DNA of 64,000 nucleotides from Stramonita haemastoma. Lineage: Eukaryota; Mollusca; Gastropoda; Neogastropoda; Muricidae. The notes beneath the pieces are model-generated. The model was not told the origin of the DNA and searched no databases. It saw only the letters and a list, made by a program, of their open reading frames with translations. Within the stretch, counting starts at the first letter, position 1; each line of letters starts with the position of its first letter. Location of the stretch: positions 36,173,316 to 36,237,315 of the forward strand of contig CM060328.1 of NCBI GenBank assembly GCA_030674155.1, in the 5' to 3' direction. Shown one piece after another: positions 1 to 35,340 of this stretch. Both the position numbers and the translations under genes were made by a program.

Positions 1-137
1 AAACACAGAAACAAAAATCAACCATCACAAAAGGAAAGCAAGCAGAAACGACCAAGATTCAGCCCTAAATTTGAACCTACAATTCCGAAAATCTAAAAAT
101 TCTCTCTAATAAAACCAACAGCATATGGGTTTAAACA

Positions 138-197
<60 letters not shown>

Positions 198-520
198 ACA
201 AACACACACATACGCTGAGGCATAAATTACAATTGGCATTACCACCTTTTTTTTTTTCTTCCATTTTTCACCTTCATAACTTCTTTAAAACTTTGTACAA
301 CATCTTTAAACATTCTCCAATAATTAATTCAGAACAAACACCAAACTAAGCATTGCTCAAATCCATACCTGATATCCAGCCACTTTCCACAAAACTCTTG
401 CCACATGCTTATCCATCATCTAACCCCTAACCCAAAAACTGTCATCATCTTTCTTATGGATAACGAACACAAGATCCCCCCCAAAAAAAAAGCGACAACA
501 GACGACATCAGTGTACTTAC
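1..520. other. Intron of the EPB41L4A-like gene with a CA repeat
   Basis: Contains a (CA)n run at about 137-210. I see no exon on either strand. On the minus strand it follows the donor of exon 521-584. Confidence 0.6.
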
Positions 521-11108
<10,588 letters not shown>

Positions 11109-11527
11109 TTCTGATGATCCACTTGAACTTGCTCATGCATCAAAAATAAAATAAACTTCAAAGTCTTCTGGGCAAACGATCACACCTGCGGGATAACAGT
11201 TTACTTTGTTCCAAAATTGCCGATTAGTCTATATTCAACACACTGCATAATGACGCCAGTAGTCCCCTTTGGTAACAGAAAGTCTTCAATTTATCAACAT
11301 CAAAGTATCCACATCTACTCCGAACCGACATTGTGATGAACTAGAAGTCCCTTGTCAACATTTTTTGGAGCAGAAAAAAAAGTGTTCAAATGCAGAGTTA
11401 CTTGCACCTGTTCCGTGACTTCCGGCGCATGCCCGAACACAAATCATACCTTCTCAGACAGAAGAGTAGAGTGGGCTACTTCCTTTTCATCAGACCGACT
11501 TTCCTGTGTCACACGTGAACGATCAAC
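11109..11527. promoter_or_regulatory. Shared bidirectional promoter region, EPB41L4A-like (-) and RPS15 (+)
   Basis: 419 bp separate the two divergent start codons, so both promoters and 5' UTRs must lie here unless far-upstream exons exist. A pyrimidine run at 11479-11488 (CTTCCTTTTC) resembles the 5' terminal oligopyrimidine (TOP) start expected of ribosomal protein mRNAs. There is no clear TATA box. The transcription start is inferred, not shown. Confidence 0.6.
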
Positions 11528-23887
<12,360 letters not shown>

Positions 23888-24049
23888 ACTGCTCTGTCAG
23901 TGTTCCATGTCTTCTGCCTCAAATACAGTTTGAGTCCTAGCCATAGTGTTTGAGTTTGTTTTGCCATGAATGTGGGGAAAGAATGGTGGGGTGTTTTTTT
24001 TCTTCATTTTGTTGTTGTTTTCCCGGGTTTTTTTTGTCACAGTGGTGAG

Positions 24050-24084
<35 letters not shown>

Positions 24085-24463
24085 CTGATTTTTCCATCAT
24101 GAAAGTAACCATAATTTGTCTTCATGGATGAATGGTGTTTCAATTTGGGCATGAACACGGGCCGTGAATGGCAATGCAGTTATGGGTGATAGTACGGTGG
24201 AGTAGGGGCTACTTTTGTAGGAGTACGGTGTACCCAATCAAGTGATTTGTGGTGGGGTAAGAATGTATAGCTACGGTCAGACTTTTGAAGAGTGAGACTT
24301 GATCAGTGGGGAAGGTTTCCCTGAAGTCAGAATCCTATGACCTTGTCCATTTCATTGGCAGGCTCTGACTTCTCCTTCAACTCCTTGAGGAGTCGTTGGG
24401 GTCTGTACTGCAGTGAATTTGTTTTATTTTATTTTATTTATTTTAATTTTTTTTTTATATTAT

Positions 24464-24792
24464 TATATCGAAGATAATGGAATAAGCACTCATGTGCTTT
24501 TTTGCATCCAGTCCCTTGTGTATGCAGTTTTTGTAAATTGTGTCATCTGTTCCCACCGGCACACGATGGCCTACTCTTATGAACAGCAGAACAGGATTTA
24601 ACCTGTGTACAAGATGCTCTGCGTGCGTTCGCACACAGGGCCTCAGTTTATAGTCTCATCCGTAGGACTTATGGGGGGAGTGGAGTCAGCACTGATGTTA
24701 CCTCCAGGGGAAAAATCCCCTCGACCGGGAATTGAACCCAGGTTGTCAAATTGTGATCGCAATGTTTTGACCACTCGGCTATCCTGTCCCAG
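24464..24792 (-). mobile_element. tRNA-derived SINE, type A tail (minus), complete
   Basis: 'ttatatcgaagataatggaa' opens the inverted tail. The body contains 'ggcacacgatggcctactct' and 'gggcctcagtttatagtctc'. The inverted B box 'gggaattgaaccc' is near 24728, and 'accactcggctatcctgtcc' is the head. Confidence 0.85.
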
Positions 24793-25474
24793 TGTGTCAT
24801 GAAGAAGCATATCCTGTGTAGATGTACGTGAGTGGACCAGGTTTTCTTCATGCACAGAATACAGGTGAGGCATGAGGAAGGAAGGAGAAGCAGCATAACA
24901 CCACAGAGCAGAAAGCTGGCACTGTGCTCTGCTACTGTGCAACAACAGGGACATGGTGGCCTGGCACACTGGTCATTGTCAGGAACAGAAATCAGTATGA
25001 CTTCATACATAATTATACTAAACATTGACAGTTTATATTAACAGGACTTGATTAAAAAAAAAAAAAACACCTGAAGTCTCAGTATGGCTGCCTGTAGGGT
25101 GAGGTACTTGCAAAATCGCTGTACATGCCAACTTCTCATCCCATGTGTACTCACAGTGATTCTCGGGCATGAAGAGACAAAGAGTATAATTAAAATATTT
25201 GGGGTGTTCCCCACAGTGTTAAGCTAAAAAACACCATCAAAAACTTTATAGAGAGCATACGAAAAGGAAATTGCAATAACAAGTGAATAACTTCTCTTTT
25301 TGAACCCTGCGTTTCCTTACTGGAGTGTGTGTGTGGGGGGGTGGGGTAGTACCTTAATACTGTGCATGTAACTCTGCAGGAGGTCTGCCTGCTGGCCTCA
25401 GTCAACACATTCTGACTTCTGAGCAGCTTATTGTTTGGTACAGGATACATGCGGGGTATATTCATTTTTTTATG

Positions 25475-25760
25475 ACCTGAAGGCTGACAGCAATTACAGA
25501 ATCTTTAACATGCATATTTGATCATCTGTATAGGTAAATAAGGCACTGGCAGGCTTGCACTTAAGTTGATCTGAGAGAAGGTAAAAAAAACCCACACTTA
25601 ATGCAGCAGACACTGCTGCCAAGATTGGAACCCATAACGTCATGACCCACAGGATTCAAGTTAAAGAGTGTTGAACTTCCTGAAGGCAGAATGTGGCTAC
25701 CTTATCGGTGGGCAAAAGCAGTTGCATACTCCAAATCTCAAGGGTTTTGACAACCTGGCT
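25475..25760 (-). mobile_element. SINE-like repeat, type D body
   Basis: 'aacatgcatatttgatcatc' followed by 'ggcaggcttgcacttaagtt', then an inverted tRNA-like end ('ttggaacccataacgtcatg'). Related copies are at 28790-29000, 30630-30955 and 61120-61480. A type C tail piece follows at about 25680. Confidence 0.6.
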
Positions 25761-25871
25761 TAGTCAACCGAAAACAAATACAATATATATAAATGAAAAT
25801 ATAAAAACTGAATAACGAACAGGGAAAAAAGAACTGACATATATTTCGTTTTCTCTTTTTTTATTTACAAA

Positions 25872-26172
25872 CCATCAGTTAAGTTAAAGTTAAAGTCTCT
25901 CCCGAGCCTAAGGCTCATCAGGCCGGTGCTTATCCGGTTTCTGTGGCGTTAAGCGACTGAGAGTCATAGACTCCCCCTGGATAGGACGCCAGTCTATCGC
26001 AGGGTTAACCCCAACACAAGGTTGGTACCCCTTTTACACCTGGGTGGGGTGAGAAAATAGCCGTAAAGTGCCTTTTCCAAGGGCACAACGCCATAGCCCA
26101 AAGCTGGGATCGAGCCCGCAACCTTTAGATTACGAGTCCGACGCCCTAACCACTAGACTACCGTGGCGGCTA
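25872..26172 (-). mobile_element. tRNA-derived SINE, another family (minus)
   Basis: On the minus strand the head reads 'gccacggtagtctagtggtt', then 'ttgcgggctcgatcccagc' (B box), then 'aggcacttta' and 'gtgtaaaaggggtaccaacc'. The plus-strand 3' part includes 'ggacgccagtctatcgcagg'. The head is degenerate, not a functional tRNA. Confidence 0.78.
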
Positions 26173-26837
26173 AACCATCAGTTATTATGTCTTAAATTGC
26201 AAGAAGTGTTGTCTTCTTCTTGAACGCTCAGACAACTATTGTGTGTCACATGAGGGAAACTGTGTTGCACTGCAGTTACATGCCTGACAAGTCAGCCCCA
26301 GCACATCCGACTTCAGCGAAAGAGAGAATTGTAGTTTTTTCTGGAAAAGACAGGGGTCTCTGGAGTATGTGCCAATAAGAAAATAGACGAGAAGGGGGTG
26401 ACAGCAAGAAAAAGAACAGGGCAGCAACAAAGAGGGACAGAAAAGAGGGAATTCTTAGAACAGAATTTTCAGAAAGTGGGGATGCTATTTATACCAACAT
26501 GCCCCGGCATTCCCACAGGGGAGAATGATGTTAAAAAATTTTCAAAGAGACAAAACATTTTCATTTTAAACATTTATTGAATCTATGATAAACATCAGCA
26601 AATCGATTACATATAGCTGCATTATATCTACAAATACGCAACTTTATCAAAAATTTAAAACTCGCTCAACTTTACCTGATTATGTGAACACGTGCACATG
26701 TTTTCCCTGGGAAGAGAGCCAGGTCAAAATAAACTACTCTCCCCCACTCTCTTGTATGACGTTTCAGTATTTTCAGAGAGAGAAAACACGATGGTACAGC
26801 ATTTATGGCAACTTACTCATCTGGGGAAAGAAGGCTG

Positions 26838-28290
26838 AAATTTCATGCCATTTGCCACTGCTGTAAAGTGGTGTGCTGCACAAAAGAAAAACCAAATTTC
26901 GTGCCATTTGCCACTACTGTAAGTGGTGTACTATAGAAAAAACAACAACAAAAGTTCATGCTATTTGCCATTGCTGTAGGCAGTGTACTATACAAAACAA
27001 AATTTCATGACATTTGCTTTTTTTTTTTTTGGCCATTACTTGCAAAAACAATACTGCAAGGCACTGTCCAGGGAGGAAGAAAAAGAGGCAGACCAAGGAA
27101 GAGATGGGAGGACAACATCAGCGAATGGACAGGCCTAGAACTCAGCCAATTTTGAGAAAGGCAGAACAGAGACTGGGAGAGAGGAATGGAGGGAACAGGT
27201 CAAATCTTCAGGGGTGCCCCCACAGTCGCCAGACTAAGGGATAGATAGATAGATAGATTTGCCATTGCTGTAAGCAGTGTGCTATACAAAACAAAACTAA
27301 ATTTGATGCTATTTGCCACTGCTGTAACTGGTGTACTGTACATATCAAAAGAAAAACCAAATTCCATGTCATGTGCCATTGCTGTAAGCAGCGTACTGTA
27401 CATATCAAAAGAAAAACCAAATTTCATGTCATGTGCCACTGCTGTAAGCAGTGTACTGTACATATCAAAAGAAAAACCAAATTCCATGTCATGTGCCACT
27501 GCTGTAAGCAGTGTACTGTACATATCAAAAGAAAAACCAAATTCCATGTCGTGTGCCACTGCTGTAAGCAGTGTACTGTACATATCAAAAGAAAAACCAA
27601 ATTTCATGTCATTTGCCACTGCTGTAAGCAGTGTACTGCACATATCAAAAGAAAAACCAAATTTCATGCCGTGTGCCACTGCTGTAAGCAGTGTACTGTA
27701 CATATCAAAAGAAAAACCAAATTTCATGCTGTGTACCACTGCTGTAAGCAGTGTACTGTACATATCAAAAGAAAAACCAAATTTCATGCCGTGTGCCACT
27801 GCTGTAAGCAGTGTACTGTACATATCAAAAGAAAAACCAAATTTCATGCCATGTGCCATTGCTGTAAGCAGTGTACTGTACATATCAAAAGAAAAACCAA
27901 ATTTCATGCCATGTGCCACTGCTGTAAGCAGTGTACTGTACATATCAAAAGAAAAGCCAAATTTCACGCCATGTGCCACTGCTGTAAGCAGTGTACTGTA
28001 CATATCAAAAGAAAAGCCAAATTTCATGCCATGTGCCACTGCTGTAAGCAGTGTACCATACAAAACAAGACGAAAACAAAATCCCATTTACCACAGGCAC
28101 TGCTATAAGCAGTGTACCATACAAAACAAGAGAAAAACAAAAATTCATGCAATTTGCCACTGCTATAGGTGGTGTACTATACAAAAGGAAAGAAAAACCC
28201 CAACAAAATGATACTATGGCCATAAAGTTATGTCATCTGCAGGCAGAATGTACTATACAAAACAAAACACCAACAAAATACTTTGGCCAT
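26838..28290. repeat. 60-bp satellite array with internal palindromes
   Basis: Between 27301 and 28040 the unit repeats at exactly 60 bp for about twelve copies; both flanks are more diverged. Each unit holds CACTGCTGTAAGCAGTG (7-bp stem, 3-nt loop) and TGTACTGTACA (5-bp stem). Because 60 is a multiple of 3, open frames of about 245-310 codons appear on both strands (repeats such as AVSSVLYISKEKPNFMPCAT). The array is interrupted by an RTE fragment at 27018-27256. Confidence 0.95.
27018..27256 (+). mobile_element. 5'-truncated RTE-like insertion with (GATA)n tail
   Basis: Reads ILQGTVQGGRKRGRPRKRWE then DNISEWTGLELSQF, the conserved end of an RTE-type polyprotein, then ends in GATAGATAGATA. 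It sits inside the 60-bp satellite, flanked by ATTTGC at 27012-27017 and 27257-27262, a 6-bp candidate target duplication. Confidence 0.8.
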
Positions 28291-28496
28291 TAACTTGACA
28301 TCATCAGCAGAAAAAAACCCATACATGCACACCATAGAGACAAGTGGGTGGCACAGTACTGTGGGGGCCCAGTCAGCCCAAGGAGAGCAGCCGGCCCTAA
28401 TATCCTGCAGAGAATTGAATCCGCCCTGACTCTGTGATAGGACGTATGGGGCAGATGTCAGAGAGGTTGCAGGTGCAGGTCTCCTGCACTGCTGTT

Positions 28497-28655
28497 GAGG
28501 CACAGCAGTGAAGTTTTCAGGATCTGTTGAGGCACAGCAGTGAAGTTTTCAGGATCTGTTGAGGAACAGCAGTGAAGTTTTCAGGATCTGTTGAGGAACA
28601 GCAGTGAAGTTTTCAGGATCTGTTGAGGCACAGCAGTGAAGTTTTCAGGACCTGT
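28497..28655 (+). repeat. 32-bp minisatellite, five copies
   Basis: The unit contains 'cagcagtgaagttttcagga' followed by 'tctgttgaggca'. Copies differ by single bases. Confidence 0.92.
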
Positions 28656-28789
28656 CTTTTGGGCAAGGTGGACCTTATTTATTTATCCCTGTTCCTCCCT
28701 GTGTAGGGTGCATGCTGCGGAAGATGTTTCTGTAACTAAATCTCCCAAAGCTGACCTGACCTGAATGACAGGGTCTTTGCTGTGCCTGT

Positions 28790-29000
28790 TTGATCGTTTC
28801 CATGCTTATTGAAGGGAATTCAAGGCTCTAGCAGGTCTGCATTTAAAGTTGACCAGGAAGACTGTAAAAATCCACATCCTCACTTCACCAAAAGCTGCTG
28901 TTAAGATTTGAACCCACACATTGTCATGGACCCACAGGACGGGAACCACAGACTGTCCATTCAGCAGCTGCATCAGCTATGTTTTTCTTTAACACAAACA
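28790..29000 (-). mobile_element. SINE-like repeat, type D body (fragment)
   Basis: 'aggtctgcatttaaagttga' and 'aagatttgaacccacacatt' match the copies at 25475 and 30630. Confidence 0.55.
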
Positions 29001-29365
29001 TGGTTTTTCTTTGCTTCATACAAATGAACTCCGTTATGTGCCTACAGACCACTGAAAATCCACCTGTGTTCAGTTACCTCGAAAAATAAAATGGCTTATA
29101 AAATGCATACAATGATACTTTACAACTTCTTCCTTGCTATAATTTTTTCCCCATCATTATCTTCTGCAATGTGGTCAGGCTTAGAACTAAATGGATTCCA
29201 TTTTTTTAGCTGAAAGAAGTTTGACATCTTTTGAGAATGTCATTTGGCTTCCTCCTCGGTTTCCAAAAGTCTAAGGGGAACAGGAGAATATTGGAGAAGT
29301 TAGTTTTCATGCCTGCTTGAAAGGACCGGCTGCAATTTCTATCATCCTCAAATTTCAGGTCTCCA

Positions 29366-29476
<111 letters not shown>

Positions 29477-29479
29477 ATT

Positions 29480-30165
29480 GATGGTTTAAGTCCTTTTTGC
29501 CAAGGAATCTTGTGCGTTCACTTTTCCAATCAAGCAAAGAGGAGTTTACGAGCTGCAGATGTGTGCTCCCCAAAACGATCAAACTGAGTTGTGATGGTTC
29601 CATTGGTGTCAATACCTGGGTCAACATAAGAAACAGAAGTATTAACAGAATGATGAAGAAGCAGACAATTGCAACCTAAAGTGTTGATATAACACATTGG
29701 TGTAGTGGTTACTGCACTGGACAACCCAAGCTGAGTACTAGTGGTTCGAGCCCCATCAAAGACATTTCTCTCATGCTCTAGCTGGCTAAACTACTATCAT
29801 ATGGATGTGATTTTGAGAATGCTGTTAAAGTTATGATGACTGGCCCAACACTGCAGGTGTATGTATCTCCTAGGTGCGGTTGATGTAGGAATGTGTCAAG
29901 AGAGAAGGCAAAGGACTACAGCCCTGTCATGCCATTGCCTTCAAGGCAAAACAGCATTTGACATCATGACAGTGATGACAATCCTCACTGAGCATCAGGC
30001 AAGAACAGGACATCCTTTCTGGTCCAGACATTTAATTTTGGGCATGTTCTCATGGCAGCAGTATCTGTTAAATTACTTTCCCACCTTTTCTATTGATTAC
30101 AGCTTCTCACCAATAGAGCTCTTCGTGACTCATGGCAGACTACCCACTGACCACTTCTGACTAAG
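29480..30165. other. Intergenic DNA, nothing recognised
   Basis: One 99-codon plus-strand frame (29861-30160) has no recognisable domain, repeat or splice context and is probably chance. Confidence 0.45.
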
Positions 30166-30244
30166 AAAGTGTGTGTGTGTTGTGTGTAGGTGATGAAATC
30201 AGAGAGCAATATGGAGGAAGCAGCAGTGATACAGAAGCAGTAAA

Positions 30245-30245
30245 C

Positions 30246-30338
<93 letters not shown>
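30245..30338. repeat. (CA)n microsatellite
   Basis: About 94 bp of uninterrupted CA. Confidence 0.97.
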
Positions 30339-30339
<1 letters not shown>

Positions 30340-30629
30340 CGCACATGCATGTGTACAGTGCATATGTACAGTGGTGATCATATATCGCCTCAACTCCACA
30401 GAACACACCAAATGATTGCCAGCAGGCTGGTACCCTTTCATGCAATAGCAGACACCCTTTGTCTCTCTCCTTCCTCTGTCAGCTACTTAACTGCTGCTAC
30501 TGTTCCCATACTCTAGCTTGACTGCCTATGTGTGAACACATAATTACCTGTGTATGTTCTAGTACAGCCATTGTAGAATAAAGCATATCACAGTCCACCA
30601 AGTGTTCTTCTGGATGTCATGATTTTAAA

Positions 30630-30955
30630 AAAAAAATTTTGTTCTTCGAGTAGAGCTCCAAGGTTGACCAATGGTGGGATTTTGTGTTTGCGAACTTTTT
30701 TTGCCCACCTCAAAGGTAGTTGCATTCTGACTTTGGAGAAGTGTGCTTTAACATGCATATTTGATCTTCTGCATGTGTATAAACACAAAGGGAACTAAAG
30801 CATTCAGCACTGGCAGGACTGCGCTTGAAGTTGACCAGGTAGATCGTAGAAATCCTCACCCTTAATTCATCAAATCTTGCCAAGATTCAAACCCATGACT
30901 TCATGGACCCATGGGTTTGAAGTCAAACAGTCTTAACCACTATAGTGTCTATTGG
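30630..30955 (-). mobile_element. SINE, type D body joined to type C tail (minus)
   Basis: The inverted type C tail ('gtagagctccaaggttgacc', 'gtagttgcattctgactttg') is followed by the D body ('acatgcatatttgatcttct', 'cttgaagttgaccaggtaga') and the tRNA-like head ('attcaaacccatgacttcat', 'ttaaccactatagtg'). Confidence 0.7.
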
Positions 30956-31047
30956 ATGTAATGAATGAAAGAACCCACAGTAATAACAAACAATAATATC
31001 ACACACACACACATACACACACACAGAGGCATGCTTTTGCGTGTGTT

Positions 31048-31202
<155 letters not shown>

Positions 31203-31203
<1 letters not shown>

Positions 31204-31745
31204 AGGCACCCATCAGTCTCGGATGACTATGGAGTTGCGCTCGTCTTTACAGCGCAAAGCCTGGGTAAATAAGTATGGAGGGCAAACTGTTACCCATGCA
31301 GCAGACCCCCCCCCCCCTCCCCTTCACGCCAGTGGCAATGACCGATACGAATGGTTCCAGTACCGCTGCATGAGCCACCAGAACGTTGCCATATACAGCC
31401 CCGAGCCGCCCTGGGACTCCAAATCCCCGATTTTTCCTCAGGGATGGTGTCTAAACATGACACCTGTGTGCGTGTTGGTTTTGTTTTTATTATAATTTTG
31501 TCATCTGCTCCTACCGGCACACCATGGCCTGCTCTTTCGAAAGGCGGAACGGGGTTTTAATGTGTGCACAAGATGTTCTGCGTGCCTTCGCACACGGGGC
31601 TTAGGTTTATAGTCTCATCCGAATGACTTTGACATTCAGTTCGATTTTTTTGTGAAACTGGAAAGAAAGGGCGAGGCTGGGTACGAACCCAGAACCTCAT
31701 GGTTTACTTGTTGGCAGGCGAACATCTTAACCATCCTGCCACCTT
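31203..31745 (-). mobile_element. tRNA-derived SINE, type B tail (minus), complete
   Basis: Contains 'ggcacccatcagtctcggat', 'agcgcaaagcctgggtaaat', 'agccaccagaacgttgcc', 'gatttttcctcagggatgg', 'ggcacaccatggcctgctct', 'tagtctcatccgaatgactt' and an inverted head ('tacgaacccagaacctcatg', 'cgaacatcttaaccatcctg'). It lines up with the copies at 17215 and 44530. Confidence 0.85.
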
Positions 31746-31750
31746 CCTAT

Positions 31751-31753
<3 letters not shown>

Positions 31754-31831
<78 letters not shown>

Positions 31832-31832
31832 T
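31754..31832. repeat. (AT)n microsatellite
   Basis: AT runs immediately beyond the head of the type B SINE. Confidence 0.95.
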
Positions 31833-31914
31833 GTATTGTTGATGTCGATTTTATGTCTGTTCAGTCTTAGTGGTAGCCTATTAGACATTATTTAGTTATC
31901 TATTTATTCTAATT

Positions 31915-32058
31915 CTTTTATATCGAGAATAATGGAATAAGCATTCATGTGCCTTTTCACATCCAGTCCCCGTGTGTTTGCACTTTTGTCAAGTTTGTCA
32001 TCGTTCCCACCGGCAAACAATGGCCTAGGCTATCGAAAAGTGGAACAGGATTTATGTG
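31915..32058 (-). mobile_element. SINE fragment, type A tail (minus)
   Basis: 'atatcgagaataatggaata', 'cacatccagtccccgtgtgt' and 'ggcaaacaatggcctaggct', truncated inside the body. Confidence 0.75.
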
Positions 32059-32359
32059 TGTGTGTGTGTGTCTTTGATTTTACATCTGTTCACTTAAAGT
32101 ATTATTAGACGAAGGAAAGGGGGGGGGGGGGGGGGGGGGCAATAATGAGATGAGGGCTAAAAGAAAAAAAAAAGATGTGTGTCGGTAATTATGTGCATAA
32201 AAAGACTGATTACAAACTATATAAACAGAATGTTGCAAAACATGGCATAAGAAACGCAAATAATAACAAAAACATCGAACAATAGAAAATTGTAAAATGA
32301 ACAATTGCGAACTTCGTGTAAAGGCTGCCGTGAATAAAGCTAAAAGTACATTGCTACAG

Positions 32360-32777
32360 TAGGGTGTTATAATTTCACAGTTTTCACAGTCGTACGTAAC
32401 AAAAAAGAGAATACTGGGGATCGCATCAGAGACAATGCTATCCCACACAATAACTTTGGATCGATTAACACTTCTTGCATAGACTTATCTTGAAATGCTG
32501 GTAGGCACTTTTTTAAACCTTGACATTGGTACAAAACATGAACATTGGACAGTTTTTCACGACATATACATTTTATATTTTTGGCAAATTTTGTTCGAAA
32601 TGCATTTAATATCAGTCTGTGGATTAGAGAAACAATATTTCTAGTACTGGATTTTTGAAAGCTGCACTGAGTACAAAGGATGTTATCAATATCCTGAACT
32701 GAACAAGTATGCTGGGGATAGCCAGCCTCTTCATGTTTCTTTTTTTTTACATGTTTCCAGCAAACATTTTGAAGCAA
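32360..32777 (-). mobile_element. Non-LTR retrotransposon C-terminal fragment
   Basis: A 136-codon frame. The middle reads LILNAFRTKFAKNIKCICRE then KLSNVHVLYQCQGLKKC, the Cys-x-Cys ... His-x4-Cys element that ends many Jockey/CR1-like polyproteins, followed by SMQEVLIDPKLL. Its putative 3' UTR runs to about 32100 and includes a poly-G run. Confidence 0.6.
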
Positions 32778-32808
32778 AATATAACCCTCATGAAGAGAAA
32801 TATTCCTC

Positions 32809-32916
<108 letters not shown>

Positions 32917-32941
32917 GTGTGTGTGTGTTATTCATCTTATT

Positions 32942-33250
32942 CTTTTATTTCAAGGATAATGGAATAAACACGCATGTGCTTTTTTTAGGCTACATCCAGT
33001 ACCCATGTGTAGGCCTGTGCGGTTTTGTCAGTTTTGTCATCCGTAACCACCGGCACACAATTGTCTACTCTTCCAAAAAGCAGAACAGGTTTGTGTGCGC
33101 AAGCTGTTCTGTGTGCATTCACACAGGGTAACTCGGTTTGCCGTCTCATCCAAAGAACTTGTGGGGATTGGAGTCGACACTGATGTTAACTCCAGGGGGA
33201 AAAATCTCCTTGAATGGGATTTGAACTTGGGTCATCAGAACACAAACATA
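32942..33250 (-). mobile_element. tRNA-derived SINE, type A tail (minus)
   Basis: 'caaggataatggaataaaca', 'ggcacacaattgtctactct', 'ttgccgtctcatccaaagaa' and an inverted head ending 'gaatgggatttgaacttggg'. An (AT)n run follows at 33262-33305. Confidence 0.8.
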
Positions 33251-33259
33251 ATGCGCAAC

Positions 33260-33307
<48 letters not shown>

Positions 33308-33409
33308 GAGATCATAAAAATCACCACCTTCAATTCACTAGATGCCATCAATATTCAAAGGTATGACTTCATTGACCCACTGTGGCATCCATCGGATGTA
33401 GTGTGTGTG

Positions 33410-33411
33410 TA

Positions 33412-33509
<98 letters not shown>

Positions 33510-33530
33510 CGTGCGTGTGTGTATGCGTGC
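33410..33530. repeat. (GT)n microsatellite
   Basis: About 100 bp of GT, then GTGC variants. Confidence 0.96.
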
Positions 33531-33581
33531 GTGTATGTGTATTTATTAATTTTAAAAAATCTTTTATTTGTTGTTTTATTC

Positions 33582-33880
33582 TTTTATTTCGAGGATAATG
33601 GAATAAGCACTCAAGCGCTTTTTTACAGCCAGTCCCCGCATATGCGCAATTTTGTAAATTTTGTCATCCGTTCCCACCAGCACACAATGGCCTACTCTTC
33701 CGAAAAGCGGAACAGGTTTTAACATGCGCACAAGATGTTCTGTGTGTTCACACACCGGACCTTGGTGTATAGTCACATTCGAAGGACTTTTGGGGGAGTG
33801 GAGTCGGCACTGATGTAAACTTCAGAGGAAAAATCCTCTTGAATGAGATTTGAACCTGGGTCAGCAGATCATGAGCGCAT
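33582..33880 (-). mobile_element. tRNA-derived SINE, type A tail (minus)
   Basis: 'cgaggataatggaataagca', 'agcacacaatggcctactct', 'tatagtcacattcgaaggac' and 'gaatgagatttgaacctggg'. A (GT)n run follows directly. Confidence 0.82.
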
Positions 33881-33881
33881 C

Positions 33882-33883
<2 letters not shown>

Positions 33884-33958
<75 letters not shown>

Positions 33959-34013
33959 TGTGTGTGTTAGTGTGTGTGTTAGTGTGTGTGTGTGTGTGTG
34001 TATGTGTGTGTGT

Positions 34014-34090
<77 letters not shown>

Positions 34091-34122
34091 TGTGTCTGTG
34101 TGCCTGTGTGTCTGTGTGTGTG
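33884..34122. repeat. (GT)n microsatellite, about 235 bp
   Basis: GT interrupted by GTTA, GTAT and TCTG variants; the longest GT tract in the window. Confidence 0.97.
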
Positions 34123-34384
34123 TGCATGAGCATCTAGGCCTACTACTTACTCAAAATGGTACCCATCTCGTCCTCTGATGGAGAAGAACGCGAGGCAAAC
34201 TTCATTGGTGAAGAAAAAGGAAAACTATATATACTGAGACGTTTTAGTTTAACACGATCACTGTGTTGAAAATGTGCAACGGCCCTGTCTGAAAATTGAA
34301 CAAAACAAACAAAAGACAGATATCAGAAGAAAACAAAGGGCTGAGACTGTCAAAGATTTCCTACAGTTCTAAAGCAGCACTGGC

Positions 34385-34680
34385 TCAAGGGAGTTCACAG
34401 TAACACACCAAATAAGCACAAACAGCCAACAGCTCACACTGTTAGGAATGCAGTCAACACATGCTTGTTCACAGTAACATATCAAATAAGCACACACAGC
34501 CAAAAGCTCTCACTGTTAGGACGGCAGTCAACACATGCTTGTTCACAGTAACACATCAAATAACCCAAACAGCCAACAGCTCACACTGTTAGGACGGCAG
34601 TCAACACATGCTTGTTCGCAGTAACACATCAAATAAGCACACACAGCCAACAGCTCACACGACACTGTTATGACAATCAA
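34385..34680 (+). repeat. Minisatellite, about 74-bp unit, four copies
   Basis: The unit contains 'cacagtaacacatcaaataa', 'cagccaacagctcacactgt' and 'gtcaacacatgcttgttc'. Confidence 0.9.
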
Positions 34681-34894
34681 CACATGTGGGATAGTCTGGC
34701 ATTCTTATACACGCACGCACGCACGCACTCATGCATGCACACAGGTAGGCACACACACACACATTTACACGCATGCACACAAAACTTGTACACAGACACC
34801 TTGCATATATGCGCACCTACAACACATGCACTCTAACACTTCTCCACTGCACCACAGTATTTTCCCTTGGTTGTGTTGATCAATACTGGCTGTT

Positions 34895-35340
34895 ATTTTC
34901 AGTTTGAAAACATCCAATAATTATATCAAGCTCATTTATCTTATGCTGAGTTTGAATACATCCAACAATTCTAACAAGTTATTTCATTTCATGCTGAGTT
35001 TGAATACATCCAGAATTCTATCATGTTAACTTATTTCATGGTGAGTCTGAGTACATCTAAGAATTCTAACATGTCAATTCATTTCATGCTGAGTTTGAAT
35101 ACATCCAACAATTTCAATATGTTAATAAAAAAAATATTTCATGCTGAGTTTGAAGACATTGAAGAATTCTAACATTCATGTTCAGTTTGAAAACATCCAA
35201 GAATTCTAACATGTTCATTAATTCATGTTGTGTTTGAAAACACCTAACAATTCTATCATGTTCATTTATTCCATGTTAAATTTGAAAACATTCGAGAATT
35301 CCAGGCCTTTCACGTTCCTTTGTTATTTTCATGTTGTATA
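34895..35340 (+). repeat. Degenerate minisatellite, about 50-60 bp unit
   Basis: About eight copies of 'catgctgagtttgaatacat' followed by 'ccaacaattctaacatgtt', with variable spacing. Confidence 0.85.

Noticed and set aside
27200..28211. Frames of 295 and 310 codons on opposite strands, repeating a 20-residue unit
   Set aside because: They arise from the 60-bp satellite, whose period is a multiple of 3; both strands and several frames are open.
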